Assembly: GCF_004118325.1 (NCBI RefSeq)
Contig: NZ_RDFA01000003.1
Span: 496,001-560,000, forward strand
DNA: 64,000 nt
Direction of reading: 5' to 3'
From: Halorientalis pallida
Lineage (GTDB): Archaea > Halobacteriota > Halobacteria > Halobacteriales > Haloarculaceae
Position 1 is the stretch's first letter; each line of letters opens with the position of its first letter. The notes under the pieces are model-generated. The model did not search any database. It was given only the letters and a program-made list of their open reading frames with translations, and had not been told where the DNA came from. Shown piece by piece: positions 24,264 through 33,200 of this stretch. A program made the translations under genes and the position numbers.

Positions 24264-25573
24264 TTATGATTCGCGGTTCGCCTGTTCTTGTGGGGCTACT
24301 CGCCCCGTGGATTTATCGAACAGGCGCACCGCTGGCTGTGCCATCCAGCCGTTATTCCTATCTCCCCCGTCACAGGCGAGACTCGGGAGTACCTTCTGTC
24401 GGATGTTTTCTGCCCCATTCACGTCGGCGTTGGCGACCATTCCACACGCCTCGCAGACGTACAGCCCACGTTCGACGCGCTGGCTGTCGTCGGTGGTTCC
24501 GCGAGACGCACACGATGTCGAGGTATCGCGTTCGTCCACCCGCTCGACGCTGATGCCGCGCTCGGCGGCTTTGTACTCCAGCAGTTCGATGAAGCGGTCG
24601 AACGCCCACCCGTGGAGGTCCAGATTGCCGTGGTCACTCCAGTCGGTTTCCTCGCGGATGCCCGACAGGTCGCCCACAGCAATCGTCCCGACATTGCGGG
24701 CGGCACACTCGGCCACCAGATCCGCTGAAACAGCGTGCAAGAAGTGGTCACGTCTGTCTCGGCGCTTCCGGTCCAGTCGTCGTGCTTGGCGGGACTCGCT
24801 GTCGTCGCACTTTGCCCGCTCTTTCTGGAAGTAGTAGTCGTCCGCTTTGAGTGCGCCACCGGGGTACAGTAGGGCCTCGTCACCGACCGCGACGGCGGCG
24901 AAGTTGCAGATGCCGAGGTCGATGCCCGCTACCCGATCGCCGGGTGGGTCCGGGTCGCCAGTCTCGACACGACAGACGATGTGCAACTCCCACTCGTCGC
25001 CGGTCCAGACCGCCCGGACCTGCTGGACGTTCTGTACGTCCACGTCTGGGTCGGCGGCGTACTCACAGAGAAGGAAATCCGACCACGACGCTTTGAGATT
25101 CACCCCCTTCGAGAGTCGAATCCTGTCGTGGTCGGGGTCGTGGTTGAACCCGTCCTGTTTGAACGTTACCGTCGAGCGCGGGTGGTCGTCGCCGTACTTG
25201 CGGTAGCCGGGTGGGTTCGCGTCCTCGTTACCGTTCTTGCGGTGGGCGTACCACGACTCGAACGCTTCAGCCAATTCTTCGAGGATTGCCTGACTAGATT
25301 GTGCGTTCAAATCCGCGTAGCGTTCGTGACTCTTGAGGTAGGCTTTGAGTATGCTGTCGTCTGGAATCGTCCCGGTTTCGTGCCAGATACGATCGCAGGT
25401 CCATCGGGCGACGTTCCAGAGTTTCGAGGCGGTCACAAAAGCGAAACTTTTGTGCAGCCCATCAGAAATCTCTGATTTCTGAGGACGGCGAACCCGAGCG
25501 AATCAAGCTCGTCGCGCACTTGCTGGTGATTGCGAATGGACGCAACGTAGGTGCGCGTGACCTGATTCGCCAT
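24264..25573 (-). pseudogene. tnpB: Interrupted tnpB (RNA-guided nuclease of IS605-type element)
   Basis: The original start is at 25573 (MANQVTRTYVASIRN). After residue 29 (DSLGFA) the frame hits a 56-nt insertion (25431-25486) and stops at 25433. Removing exactly 56 nt joins GFA to ASKLWNVARW in frame and gives a 417-residue TnpB. The remaining open frame from GTG 25436 is 390 residues and lacks the N-terminal strand. RuvC motif I (GIDLGICNF) and the final Asp (ADVNGAEN) are present. The middle motif reads VGDLSGIREE, without the usual Glu before Asp-Leu. The zinc knuckle reads SCASRG plus CEACG, so one of four Cys is Arg. Probably inactive. Confidence 0.85.
25431..25486. repeat. 56-nt twin-hairpin insertion inside tnpB
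   Basis: Two perfect hairpins lie side by side: CACAAAAG/CTTTTGTG with a 5-nt loop (25434-25454) and TCAGAAATC/GATTTCTGA with a 3-nt loop (25462-25482). The flanks are the same triplet (GCC) of tnpB. It looks like a miniature palindromic mobile element, perhaps mobilised by an IS200-type transposase, which recognises hairpins. Confidence 0.7.
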
Positions 25574-25690
25574 AGATAGCCTGTGACGGGCTGGCTACAT
25601 AATGGCTGGCCGACCGGAGTGGAAGTGGAATATCCGGCCCGGCAGACCCGCGCGGACTGTGGCACCGGGCCTACGCGATTCACGCCCGGT

Positions 25691-25736
25691 CGTCAGGCGG
25701 CGTCTGACGGGCAATCAGAACTCGGAGACTTCTGAT
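25691..25736. repeat. Two adjacent inverted repeats left of the IS element
   Basis: CGTCAG/CTGACG with a 7-nt loop (25691-25709) is followed by ATCAGAA/TTCTGAT with a 9-nt loop (25714-25736). The second shares TTCTGATG with the hairpin inside tnpB. They may be an old element end. The rest of 25601-25812 shows no gene. Confidence 0.45.
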
Positions 25737-25812
25737 GACGACCTGAAGGCCGGGATTCTCTCGCTGAATCGAGATAGAAACGCCTTTTGTGGGGACAGGC
25801 GAGTGTTCGGAT

Positions 25813-27120
25813 ATGAGCAACGGCGACGACGGGGACGGCGCGAACGAGGCCGACACCGACGCCGAGAGTGCACCCGAGGGCGGAGCCGACGTGCCCGCGG
25901 CCGACACGGACGCGGTCGGGGACCGCCTCGACTCGGTCGAGGAGGCACTCGACGACGCCGAGACCGAGGCCGACCTCGACGAGATCGACGCGGACCTCGA
26001 CGCCATCGAAGAGGCCGTCGCGGCCCTCGCGCCCGACGACGAAGACGAAGAGGACGAGGAAGCGGCGGAACTGCAGGATCGCCTCGACTCGGTCCGTGAC
26101 GACGTAGCGAGCCAGCGCGGTCCCTACGCCGAGGACGTGACCGAGACGATCGAGGCCGCCGCCGACACCGTGGAGACTACCGAGTGGACCGAGGACGGCG
26201 AACTCGAGGTCATCCCGGCCGTCGAGGAGTTCCTCGACACCGCTGGCAGTCAACTCGTCGAGACCTTCGAGTCCGACAGCGACGAGATGGCCGACCTCGC
26301 GGCCGAACTCCGGACCGTGAGCGAGATCGTCGAGGACACCGACCTCGACCCGGACGAGGACGCCGAGACCATCGAGACACTGCTCGAAGCCGCCGAGAGC
26401 CTCGAGACAGCGCTCGACGAGGCCGAGGAGTGGGACGACCTGCTGGTCCGAGAACAGCTCGACGCAGTGGGCTTCTACGACCCGCTCGACCCCGAGAACC
26501 GGAAGGACTTCCCGGCCGAGTGGAACGCCGTCAAACTCCACGAGAAGGCCTACAAGGAGGGCGACGAGGAGGCAGTCGAGATGATCCTTCTCGGACTCGA
26601 GAAGTTCGAGTCGGACTTCATGGAGGAGAACGTCCTCGATTCCCTGGAGCGGATCGCCCCGCCCGAAGCCACCGAGGACCTGCTGGCGATGGCCGAGAAA
26701 CGCAACAAGCAGGCCATCCGGATCCTGGGCCGGATCGGAGCCGAGGGGGCACTGGACACCATCGAGGAGTACGTCGAGGGCGGCGACGTGGCGCTCCGGA
26801 AGGTGACCCTGCGTGCCATCGGTGCCATCGGCCAGGAGCGCTCGACGCAGGTCGTGGCCGACCAGCTCGTCGACGACGACGCCGAGGTCCGGAGTACGGC
26901 CGCCCGCGCGCTTGGCCTGCTCGGTGACACCCGCGCCATCGACCCGCTGGCCGACGTGCTGGCCGATGACGACGCCGACGAGGTGCGAGCCAGCGCCGCC
27001 TGGGCGCTGAACGCCATCGGCACGGAACGCGCCCGCCAGGCCGCCGCCGACTACGCCGACGACCGCGCCTACCTCGTGCAGGTCGAAGCCGAGAAGGCCG
27101 CCGAGTCGACGTCGGCCTGA
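25813..27120 (+). CDS. Acidic HEAT-repeat protein
   Basis: 435 residues from ATG 25813 (MSNGDDGDGANEAD). The first 110 residues are very acidic with coiled-coil-like heptads (LDSVEEALDDAETEADLDEI). The C-terminal half contains HEAT/PBS-lyase-type helical repeats: ATEDLLAMAEKRNKQAIRIL, ALDTIEEYVEGGDVALRKVT, EVRSTAARALGLLGDTRAID, VRASAAWALNAIGTERAR. Such repeats scaffold protein partners. No catalytic motif is visible. An upstream in-frame ATG at 25789 would add 8 residues. It is probably monocistronic. Confidence 0.8.
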   Translation: MSNGDDGDGANEADTDAESAPEGGADVPAADTDAVGDRLDSVEEALDDAETEADLDEIDADLDAIEEAVAALAPDDEDEEDEEAAELQDRLDSVRDDVASQRGPYAEDVTETIEAAADTVETTEWTEDGELEVIPAVEEFLDTAGSQLVETFESDSDEMADLAAELRTVSEIVEDTDLDPDEDAETIETLLEAAESLETALDEAEEWDDLLVREQLDAVGFYDPLDPENRKDFPAEWNAVKLHEKAYKEGDEEAVEMILLGLEKFESDFMEENVLDSLERIAPPEATEDLLAMAEKRNKQAIRILGRIGAEGALDTIEEYVEGGDVALRKVTLRAIGAIGQERSTQVVADQLVDDDAEVRSTAARALGLLGDTRAIDPLADVLADDDADEVRASAAWALNAIGTERARQAAADYADDRAYLVQVEAEKAAESTSA

Positions 27121-27184
27121 CTCGGTTCGCACGGCCCGTTCCGCAACGCCAACTGTTTCCCTGCTCCGGTCGCTATCTCCGTCT

Positions 27185-30100
27185 ATGAGTTCCGAGTCGG
27201 GAGCCAGCACTGGGTCGTCGGGCGACCCCAGCACCGACGACCGGGCGGCCTACGACTACCAGGGCGGCGACGTGGCGCGGCCGGGGCTCGTCGCCGACCT
27301 CCGGTCGCTGATCGACGGCGAGGTCCGCTTCGACGAGTACTCCCGGGAGCAGTACGCCACCGACGCGAGCGTCTACGCGGCGACGCCCGTCGGCGTCGTG
27401 TTCCCGACCTCGACGGCCGACGTGGCCGCCGTCGTCGAGTACTGCGCCGACCGCGGGATTCCCGTCCTCCCGCGGGGCGCGGGGACGAGTCTCGCCGGAC
27501 AGACCGTCAACCGCGCGGTCGTCCTGGACGTCTCGAAGCACATGGACGCCCTCCTGGACGTCGACGCGAACGCACGGCGTGCCCGCGCACAACCGGGGAT
27601 CACGCTGGGTCGCCTGAACGCCGCGCTGGCCGACGCGAACCTGAAGTTCGCGCCCGACCCCGCCTGGGGCGACAAGTCGGTCCTCGGCGGGGCCATCGGC
27701 AACAACTCCACCGGCGCTCACTCCCTCCAGTACGGCAAGACCGACGCCTACGTCGAGGCCTGCGAAGTGGTGCTGGCCGACGGTACCGTCACCACGTTCG
27801 AGTCGGTCCCCGTCGACGAACTGGACGAACTGGCCGATCCAGAGGGCGACCTCGAAGGGCGCATCTACGCCGCCGTTCGGGACGTACTGGACGACGAGAC
27901 CATCGCCGACGCCTACCCGGATCTCGAGCGCAACGTCTCGGGCTACAACCTGGACTGGCTGATCGAACGCGCCCGCGAGGACGGCGTGGTCGACATGCCC
28001 GGTCTGCTCGCGGGGAGCGAGGGCACCCTCGCGGTCGTGACCGAGGCCGAAGTCTCGCTGGAACCGGTGCCCGAGACGAAGGCGCTCGCACTCCTGCGAT
28101 ACGACGACCTGCTCGACGCGATGGAAGACGTCGAGCCGATCCTCGACCACGACCCCGCCGCGGTCGAAGTGCTCGACGACGTGCTCCTCGGTCTATCCCG
28201 CGACACCGCGGAGTTCGGGGCGCTCGTCGACGAGATGGTCCCCGCGGGGACCGGCGCGGTCCTGCTCGTGGAGTTCTACGCGGCCGACGACGCCGAGGGC
28301 CGGGAGCGCGTGGCGGATCTGCTGGCCGACCGCGCGCCGGGAACCGAGACGCTGGCCGCGGCGACCGGGGACGGTGTCCGGACGGACGCGCCGATCCGGG
28401 CCGCGTCGGCCGACGAGGCCCACGACGAGGGCGAGCGCGAACAGTTCTGGAAGCTCCGGAAGTCGGGCCTGCCGATCTTGCTGGGCCGGACCAGCGACGC
28501 GAAACACGTCGCGTTCGTCGAGGACACCGCGGTCCCACCCGAGAACCTGCCGGAGTTCGTCGCGGACTTCCGGGCCGTCCTGGACGACCACGACACGTAC
28601 GCCAGCTTCTACGCACACGCGGGCCCGGGCGTCCTCCACATCCGACCGCTGGTGAACACAAAGACCGAGGCCGGCGTCGCGCGGATGGAAGCCATCGCCG
28701 ACGACGTGACCGACCTCGTCGTCGAGTACGGCGGGTCGGTCTCCGGCGAACACGGCGACGGCCGGGCGCGGACCCAGTGGAACCGGAAGCTGTACGGCGA
28801 CGACGTCTGGGAGACCTTCCGAGACCTCAAGACCGCGTTCGATCCCGACTGGCTGTTCAACCCCGGACAGGTCGTCTCCAGACCCGACGAGCCCACCGAG
28901 ATGACCGAACACCTCCGGTTCGATCCCGACTACGAGTTCGACGCGGGGTTCGAGCCCGAACTCCAGTGGGACGACGAGAACGGCCTCCAGGGGATGGCCG
29001 AACTCTGTCACGGCTGTGGCGGCTGTCGCGGCCACCAGGACACGACCGGCGGCGTGATGTGTCCGACGTTCCGGGCCGCCGAGGAGGAGTCGCTGTCGAC
29101 ACGGGGCCGCGCGAACAGCCTCCGTCGGGCGATGGCTGGCGAACTCCCCGCGGACGAGCAGTTCTCCGAGGAGTTCGTCACCGAGGTGCTTGACCTCTGT
29201 ATCGGCTGTAAGGGCTGTGCCCACGACTGTCCGAGCGAGGTCGACATGGCGAAGCTGAAGGCCGAACTCACGCACGAACACCACCAGCGCGAAGGGGCGA
29301 GTCTGCGCGACCGACTGTTCGCCAACGTCGACACGCTGTCGGCGGTCGGGAGTGCCCTGGCCCCGCTCTCGAATCTCGCGCGGAAGGTTCCCGGAGTGCG
29401 GACGGCCATGGAGAAGACGGTCGGCATCGCCCGCGAGCGCACGCTCCCGACCTTCCGCCGGGGGACCTTCGTGAAGTGGTCCCGCAAGCGCGGGACCGGC
29501 GTCCCCGCCGACGAGGCCGACCGGCGCGTCCTCCTCCTGCCGGATACGTACACCAACTACAGCAGACCCGAAGCGGGGAAGGCGGCCGTCGAAGTGCTAG
29601 AAGCGGCGGGCGTCCACGTCGAGGTGCCCGCGAGCCTGACCGACAGCGGTCGCGCGGCGTTCTCGAAGGGCTTTCTCGGAGAGGCGCGCGAGACCGCCAG
29701 GGCGAACGTCGCCGACCTCGCCCCACGGGTCGACGACGGCTGGGACGTGGTCGTCGTCGAACCCTCCGACGCGGTGATGTACCAGTCGGACTACCTGGAC
29801 CTGCTGGGCGACACCGACGACGCGGCGGCCGCCGAGACCGTCGCCGAGAACACCTACGGCGTCCTGGAGTACCTCGACGTGTACCGGCTGGACGAGGCCG
29901 TCGACTTCGAGGCCGACGACGACCACTTGACCTACCACGGCCACTGCCACCAGAAGGCGACGGCCAAGGACCACCACGCCGTCGGCGTCCTCCGGCGAGC
30001 CGGCTACCGGGTCGACCCGCTCGATTCGGGCTGTTGTGGCATGGCCGGTTCCTTCGGCTACGAGGCCGAACACTACTCGATGAGCCGCGCCATCGGCGAG

Positions 30101-30247
30101 ATCCTGTTCGAGCAGGTGGCGGACAGCGACGGCGAGCGGGTCGTCGCCCCCGGCGCGTCCTGCCGGACCCAACTCGGCGACCGCCCCGACGCCGACGCGG
30201 AGCCGCCCCACCCCATCGAGTCGGTCGCGGACGCGCTGACGGAGTGA
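27185..30247 (+). CDS. FAD-linked oxidase / Fe-S fusion protein (GlcD-GlpC type, D-lactate/glycolate dehydrogenase-like)
   Basis: 1020 residues joining a flavin dehydrogenase to an iron-sulfur electron-transfer domain. The N-terminal PCMH FAD-binding domain has PRGAGTSLAGQTVNRAVVLD and GGAIGNNSTGAHSLQYGKT. The FAD-oxidase C domain (GGSVSGEHGDGRARTQW) follows. Then come two 4Fe-4S motifs, CHGCGGCRGHQDTTGGVMCP and CIGCKGCAHDCPSEVDMAKL, and a CCG domain near the end (HGHCHQK; SGCCGMAGSFGYEAEHYSMS). Family members oxidise D-lactate, glycolate or other 2-hydroxyacids and pass electrons to quinone. The substrate cannot be told from sequence. The gene stands alone and is convergent with the histidine kinase. 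Confidence 0.88.
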   Translation: MSSESGASTGSSGDPSTDDRAAYDYQGGDVARPGLVADLRSLIDGEVRFDEYSREQYATDASVYAATPVGVVFPTSTADVAAVVEYCADRGIPVLPRGAGTSLAGQTVNRAVVLDVSKHMDALLDVDANARRARAQPGITLGRLNAALADANLKFAPDPAWGDKSVLGGAIGNNSTGAHSLQYGKTDAYVEACEVVLADGTVTTFESVPVDELDELADPEGDLEGRIYAAVRDVLDDETIADAYPDLERNVSGYNLDWLIERAREDGVVDMPGLLAGSEGTLAVVTEAEVSLEPVPETKALALLRYDDLLDAMEDVEPILDHDPAAVEVLDDVLLGLSRDTAEFGALVDEMVPAGTGAVLLVEFYAADDAEGRERVADLLADRAPGTETLAAATGDGVRTDAPIRAASADEAHDEGEREQFWKLRKSGLPILLGRTSDAKHVAFVEDTAVPPENLPEFVADFRAVLDDHDTYASFYAHAGPGVLHIRPLVNTKTEAGVARMEAIADDVTDLVVEYGGSVSGEHGDGRARTQWNRKLYGDDVWETFRDLKTAFDPDWLFNPGQVVSRPDEPTEMTEHLRFDPDYEFDAGFEPELQWDDENGLQGMAELCHGCGGCRGHQDTTGGVMCPTFRAAEEESLSTRGRANSLRRAMAGELPADEQFSEEFVTEVLDLCIGCKGCAHDCPSEVDMAKLKAELTHEHHQREGASLRDRLFANVDTLSAVGSALAPLSNLARKVPGVRTAMEKTVGIARERTLPTFRRGTFVKWSRKRGTGVPADEADRRVLLLPDTYTNYSRPEAGKAAVEVLEAAGVHVEVPASLTDSGRAAFSKGFLGEARETARANVADLAPRVDDGWDVVVVEPSDAVMYQSDYLDLLGDTDDAAAAETVAENTYGVLEYLDVYRLDEAVDFEADDDHLTYHGHCHQKATAKDHHAVGVLRRAGYRVDPLDSGCCGMAGSFGYEAEHYSMSRAIGEILFEQVADSDGERVVAPGASCRTQLGDRPDADAEPPHPIESVADALTE

Positions 30248-30251
30248 CCAG

Positions 30252-33200
30252 CTACGCGGTCGTCTCGAACTCGAAGCGGGCACCGCCGTCCGACCCTTCG
30301 GTGAGCGACACCTCCCACCGGTGGGCGCTCGCGATGTCGGAGACGATCGAGAGCCCGAAGCCAGTGCCGCCCTCGCCGTAGCTGACCCCGTGTTCGAACA
30401 CCTCGCCCTGTTGCTCCGGCGGAATGCCCGTTCCGTCGTCCTCGACGTAGAACCCGTCCCCATCGGGGAGTTCGCCCACGGTGATCGTCAGGTCGGTCTG
30501 CGAGTCAAGGCTCGTCGAACCATGTTCGACGCTGTCACCGGAACTCCCAGATTTCCGGTTGCTCGTCGAACCATGTTCGACGCTGTTCCGGAACAGGTTC
30601 TCGAACAGTTGGGTCACGCGGCCCGGGTCGCCGTGGATCGTGGGCACCTGGTCCGTGACGGTCAGCGACGCCTGGTCGGTGTCGACGTAGCCCCACGCCT
30701 CCGTAGCAACGGCGTCGACGGCGATCCGTTCGGGCTCCTCGACCGTCGACTCGCCTTTGGCCAGCGTCAGGAGGTCGTCGATCAGGTGTTCGATGCGGTC
30801 GTGTGCCGACGCAACCCGTTCCAGGTGGCTCGTGTCTCCGGTCTCCTCGGTGACTTCCCGGAACCCCTTCGCGACCGACAGGGGGTTGCGGAGGTCGTGG
30901 GCCACGACGCTGGCGAAGCGGTCGAGGCGTTCGTTCTGTCGCCGTAACTCGCGCTCGCGCTCGGCGCGGACCATCGCCGCTTCGACTGCCGCGCCGAGGA
31001 CCCTGAACAGATCGACGTCCATCTCGGTGAAATCGCGCGGCTCGGTCGCACCGGTCGACATGAGGCCGTGATCGCCCAGCGGGAGGATGATCTCGCTCTG
31101 TATCTCCGTGTCCGGATTGTAGCGTGCCTCGATCGTCGACACGTCGTCGTACGTCCGGAGTTCGCCCGCCTCGAAGGCCGCCCAGGCGAGGCTGTCGCCG
31201 GGCGTGAACGTCGGCGGCTCGCCGACCACCGACCGTGCGGTGTCCGTCACGGTGACGGGATCGAGAACGTTCGCTCGATCGTCGTAGGTCCAGACGCCCG
31301 TGATGTCGAGATTCAGCACGTCGACGGCCACTTCCAGGGCGATCTCGCCGATCTCGTCGAGGGAGCGAGCGGTCGCCAGGTCGCCGGCGACCCGCTGGAG
31401 CGCACGGAGTTTGCGCTCGACTCGCTTTCGCTCGGTGATGTCGATCAGGTACCCGAGGTAGTGGGTGATCTCGCCGTCTTCGCGGACGATCTTCGTGTTG
31501 TCGGTGACCCACTTGACCTCGCCGTCGGCCGTCACCATCCGGTAGGGATCGTGACTGAACCGCTCGGTCGTCTCATCGCTGTTGGCCTCGACCTCCGTGA
31601 CGACGCGTTCGAGGTCGTCGTCGTGGACGATATCGCTGTACGGGACGGCACCGGACTGGAGTTGTTCGTGCGTGTAGCCGAACGTCTCGGCGACGTTGTC
31701 CGAGACGTACTCGACGGGCCACCCGTCCGCGTTGCGCCACTTGAATACGACCGCCGGCCCCTCGGCGAACATGTCGCGTTCCTCCTCCAGCGACGCCTCC
31801 GAGGCTTTCCGCTCGTCGACGTCGATGTGGATGCCGACGGCGCGTTTCGGGGACCCGTCCTCACCGCGCTCGACGACTTTCCCCACGTCGCGAACCCACA
31901 TCCAGTCGCCGTCTTTCGTCCGCATCCGGTGTTCGGTGTCGTAATACTCGGTCTCGCCGTCGAGGTGGCGCTGGAGCGTCGTCTCGATCTCCGGCAGCTC
32001 GTCGGGGTGGACGCGCTGTTCCCAGGCGTCGAGGGTGTTCTCGACCTCCTCGGGCGCGTAGCCCAGCATCTCGGCCCACTGGTCGTTGAACGTTACGTCA
32101 CCCGTCTCGACGTTCCAGTCCCAGACGCCGAGGTTGGCGCCCCTGATCGCCAAGTCGAGGCGCTCCTTGATCTCCCGGAGTTCCCGTTCGCGCTCGGTCC
32201 GGTCCGTGATGTCGCGGGTCACGATGGCCGCCTTCCGCTCGCCGTCGTGGCGGAACGACGAGAACGTGTACTCGACGGTCCGGGCACCGGTCGCCGCCCG
32301 GACTTCGAGTTCCACGCTGTCGTGAGGAATGTCTTCGCTGGTGAGCGCGGCGTCGAGCGACGCCTCGAACTGGTCGATGTCAGACGCGTCGCCGGTGATC
32401 TCCCGTGCGAACGGCATCACGGGGCGTCCCTCCAGTTCCGTCCGGGTGTCCTCGACCTGTTCGACGATCCGTTCGTTGACGTATTCGAGCCGTCCGTCGC
32501 TGTCGACGACCACGGCACCGGAGTCCATGCTCTCCACGAGGGCCTCGTATCGCGCCAGCTCCCGTTCGCGGCGTTTGCGATCGGTGATGTCGGTCGCGAC
32601 GCCCAGGACGGCGTCGGTGTCGGAATCGACCGGTTCGTAGGGAATCTTCGTCGTCTCCACGACGCGACGCTCGCCGTCGGCGGTCGTGAACGGCTCTTCG
32701 GGGATGTGTTTGGGCTCCTCGGAGTCGACGACCTCCTGGTCGTCCGTCCGGAACTGCTCGGCCTCGTCGGCCGAGGCGGCGAAGGCGGCGTCCGTGGCTC
32801 CTTCGAGTTCGTCGACGGAGGTCCCGTACGCCTCCGCCAGCGGCTGGTTGGCGAGCAGGTACTCGCCGTCGGCGTCCTTGACGAACACGAGCTGCGGGAG
32901 GATGTCGATGATCTGTCGCAACCGGTCGCGGCTCGCTTCGGCCCGGTCTTTGCTCCGGCGACGGCTCAGCTCCGTACCGATCCACTGGGCGAGCAGGCGA
33001 ACGAGCGTCCGCTCGAATGCGCTGAACGGTCGGTCACGGGCGTCCGGACTCGAGAAATTCAGGGTTCCGTAGAAGGACCCCCCGACGGTGACCGGGGCAC
33101 CGAGATACGACTCAATTCCCTGTTTCTCGTAGGCGGGGTGTGTCTCCACGTCGCCACGGCTGGCGCTCCGGAAGCTCACCGGTTCCTCTCGCTGGGCGAC

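Larger units (their letters stand above)
24217..25600 (-). mobile_element. IS200/IS605-type (IS1341-like) element with tnpB only
   Basis: The element holds a tnpB gene and no tnpA. Its right end is marked by a hairpin (CCGCGC/GCGCGG) at 24225-24244 followed on the minus strand by GGAGGATGTCA, typical of haloarchaeal elements of this kind. The left end is approximate; AGCC/GGCT pairs around 25578-25594 just before the original tnpB start. The right-end region plus the tnpB 3' end would encode the omega (reRNA) guide RNA in active elements. With no tnpA it depends on a transposase elsewhere. Confidence 0.8.
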
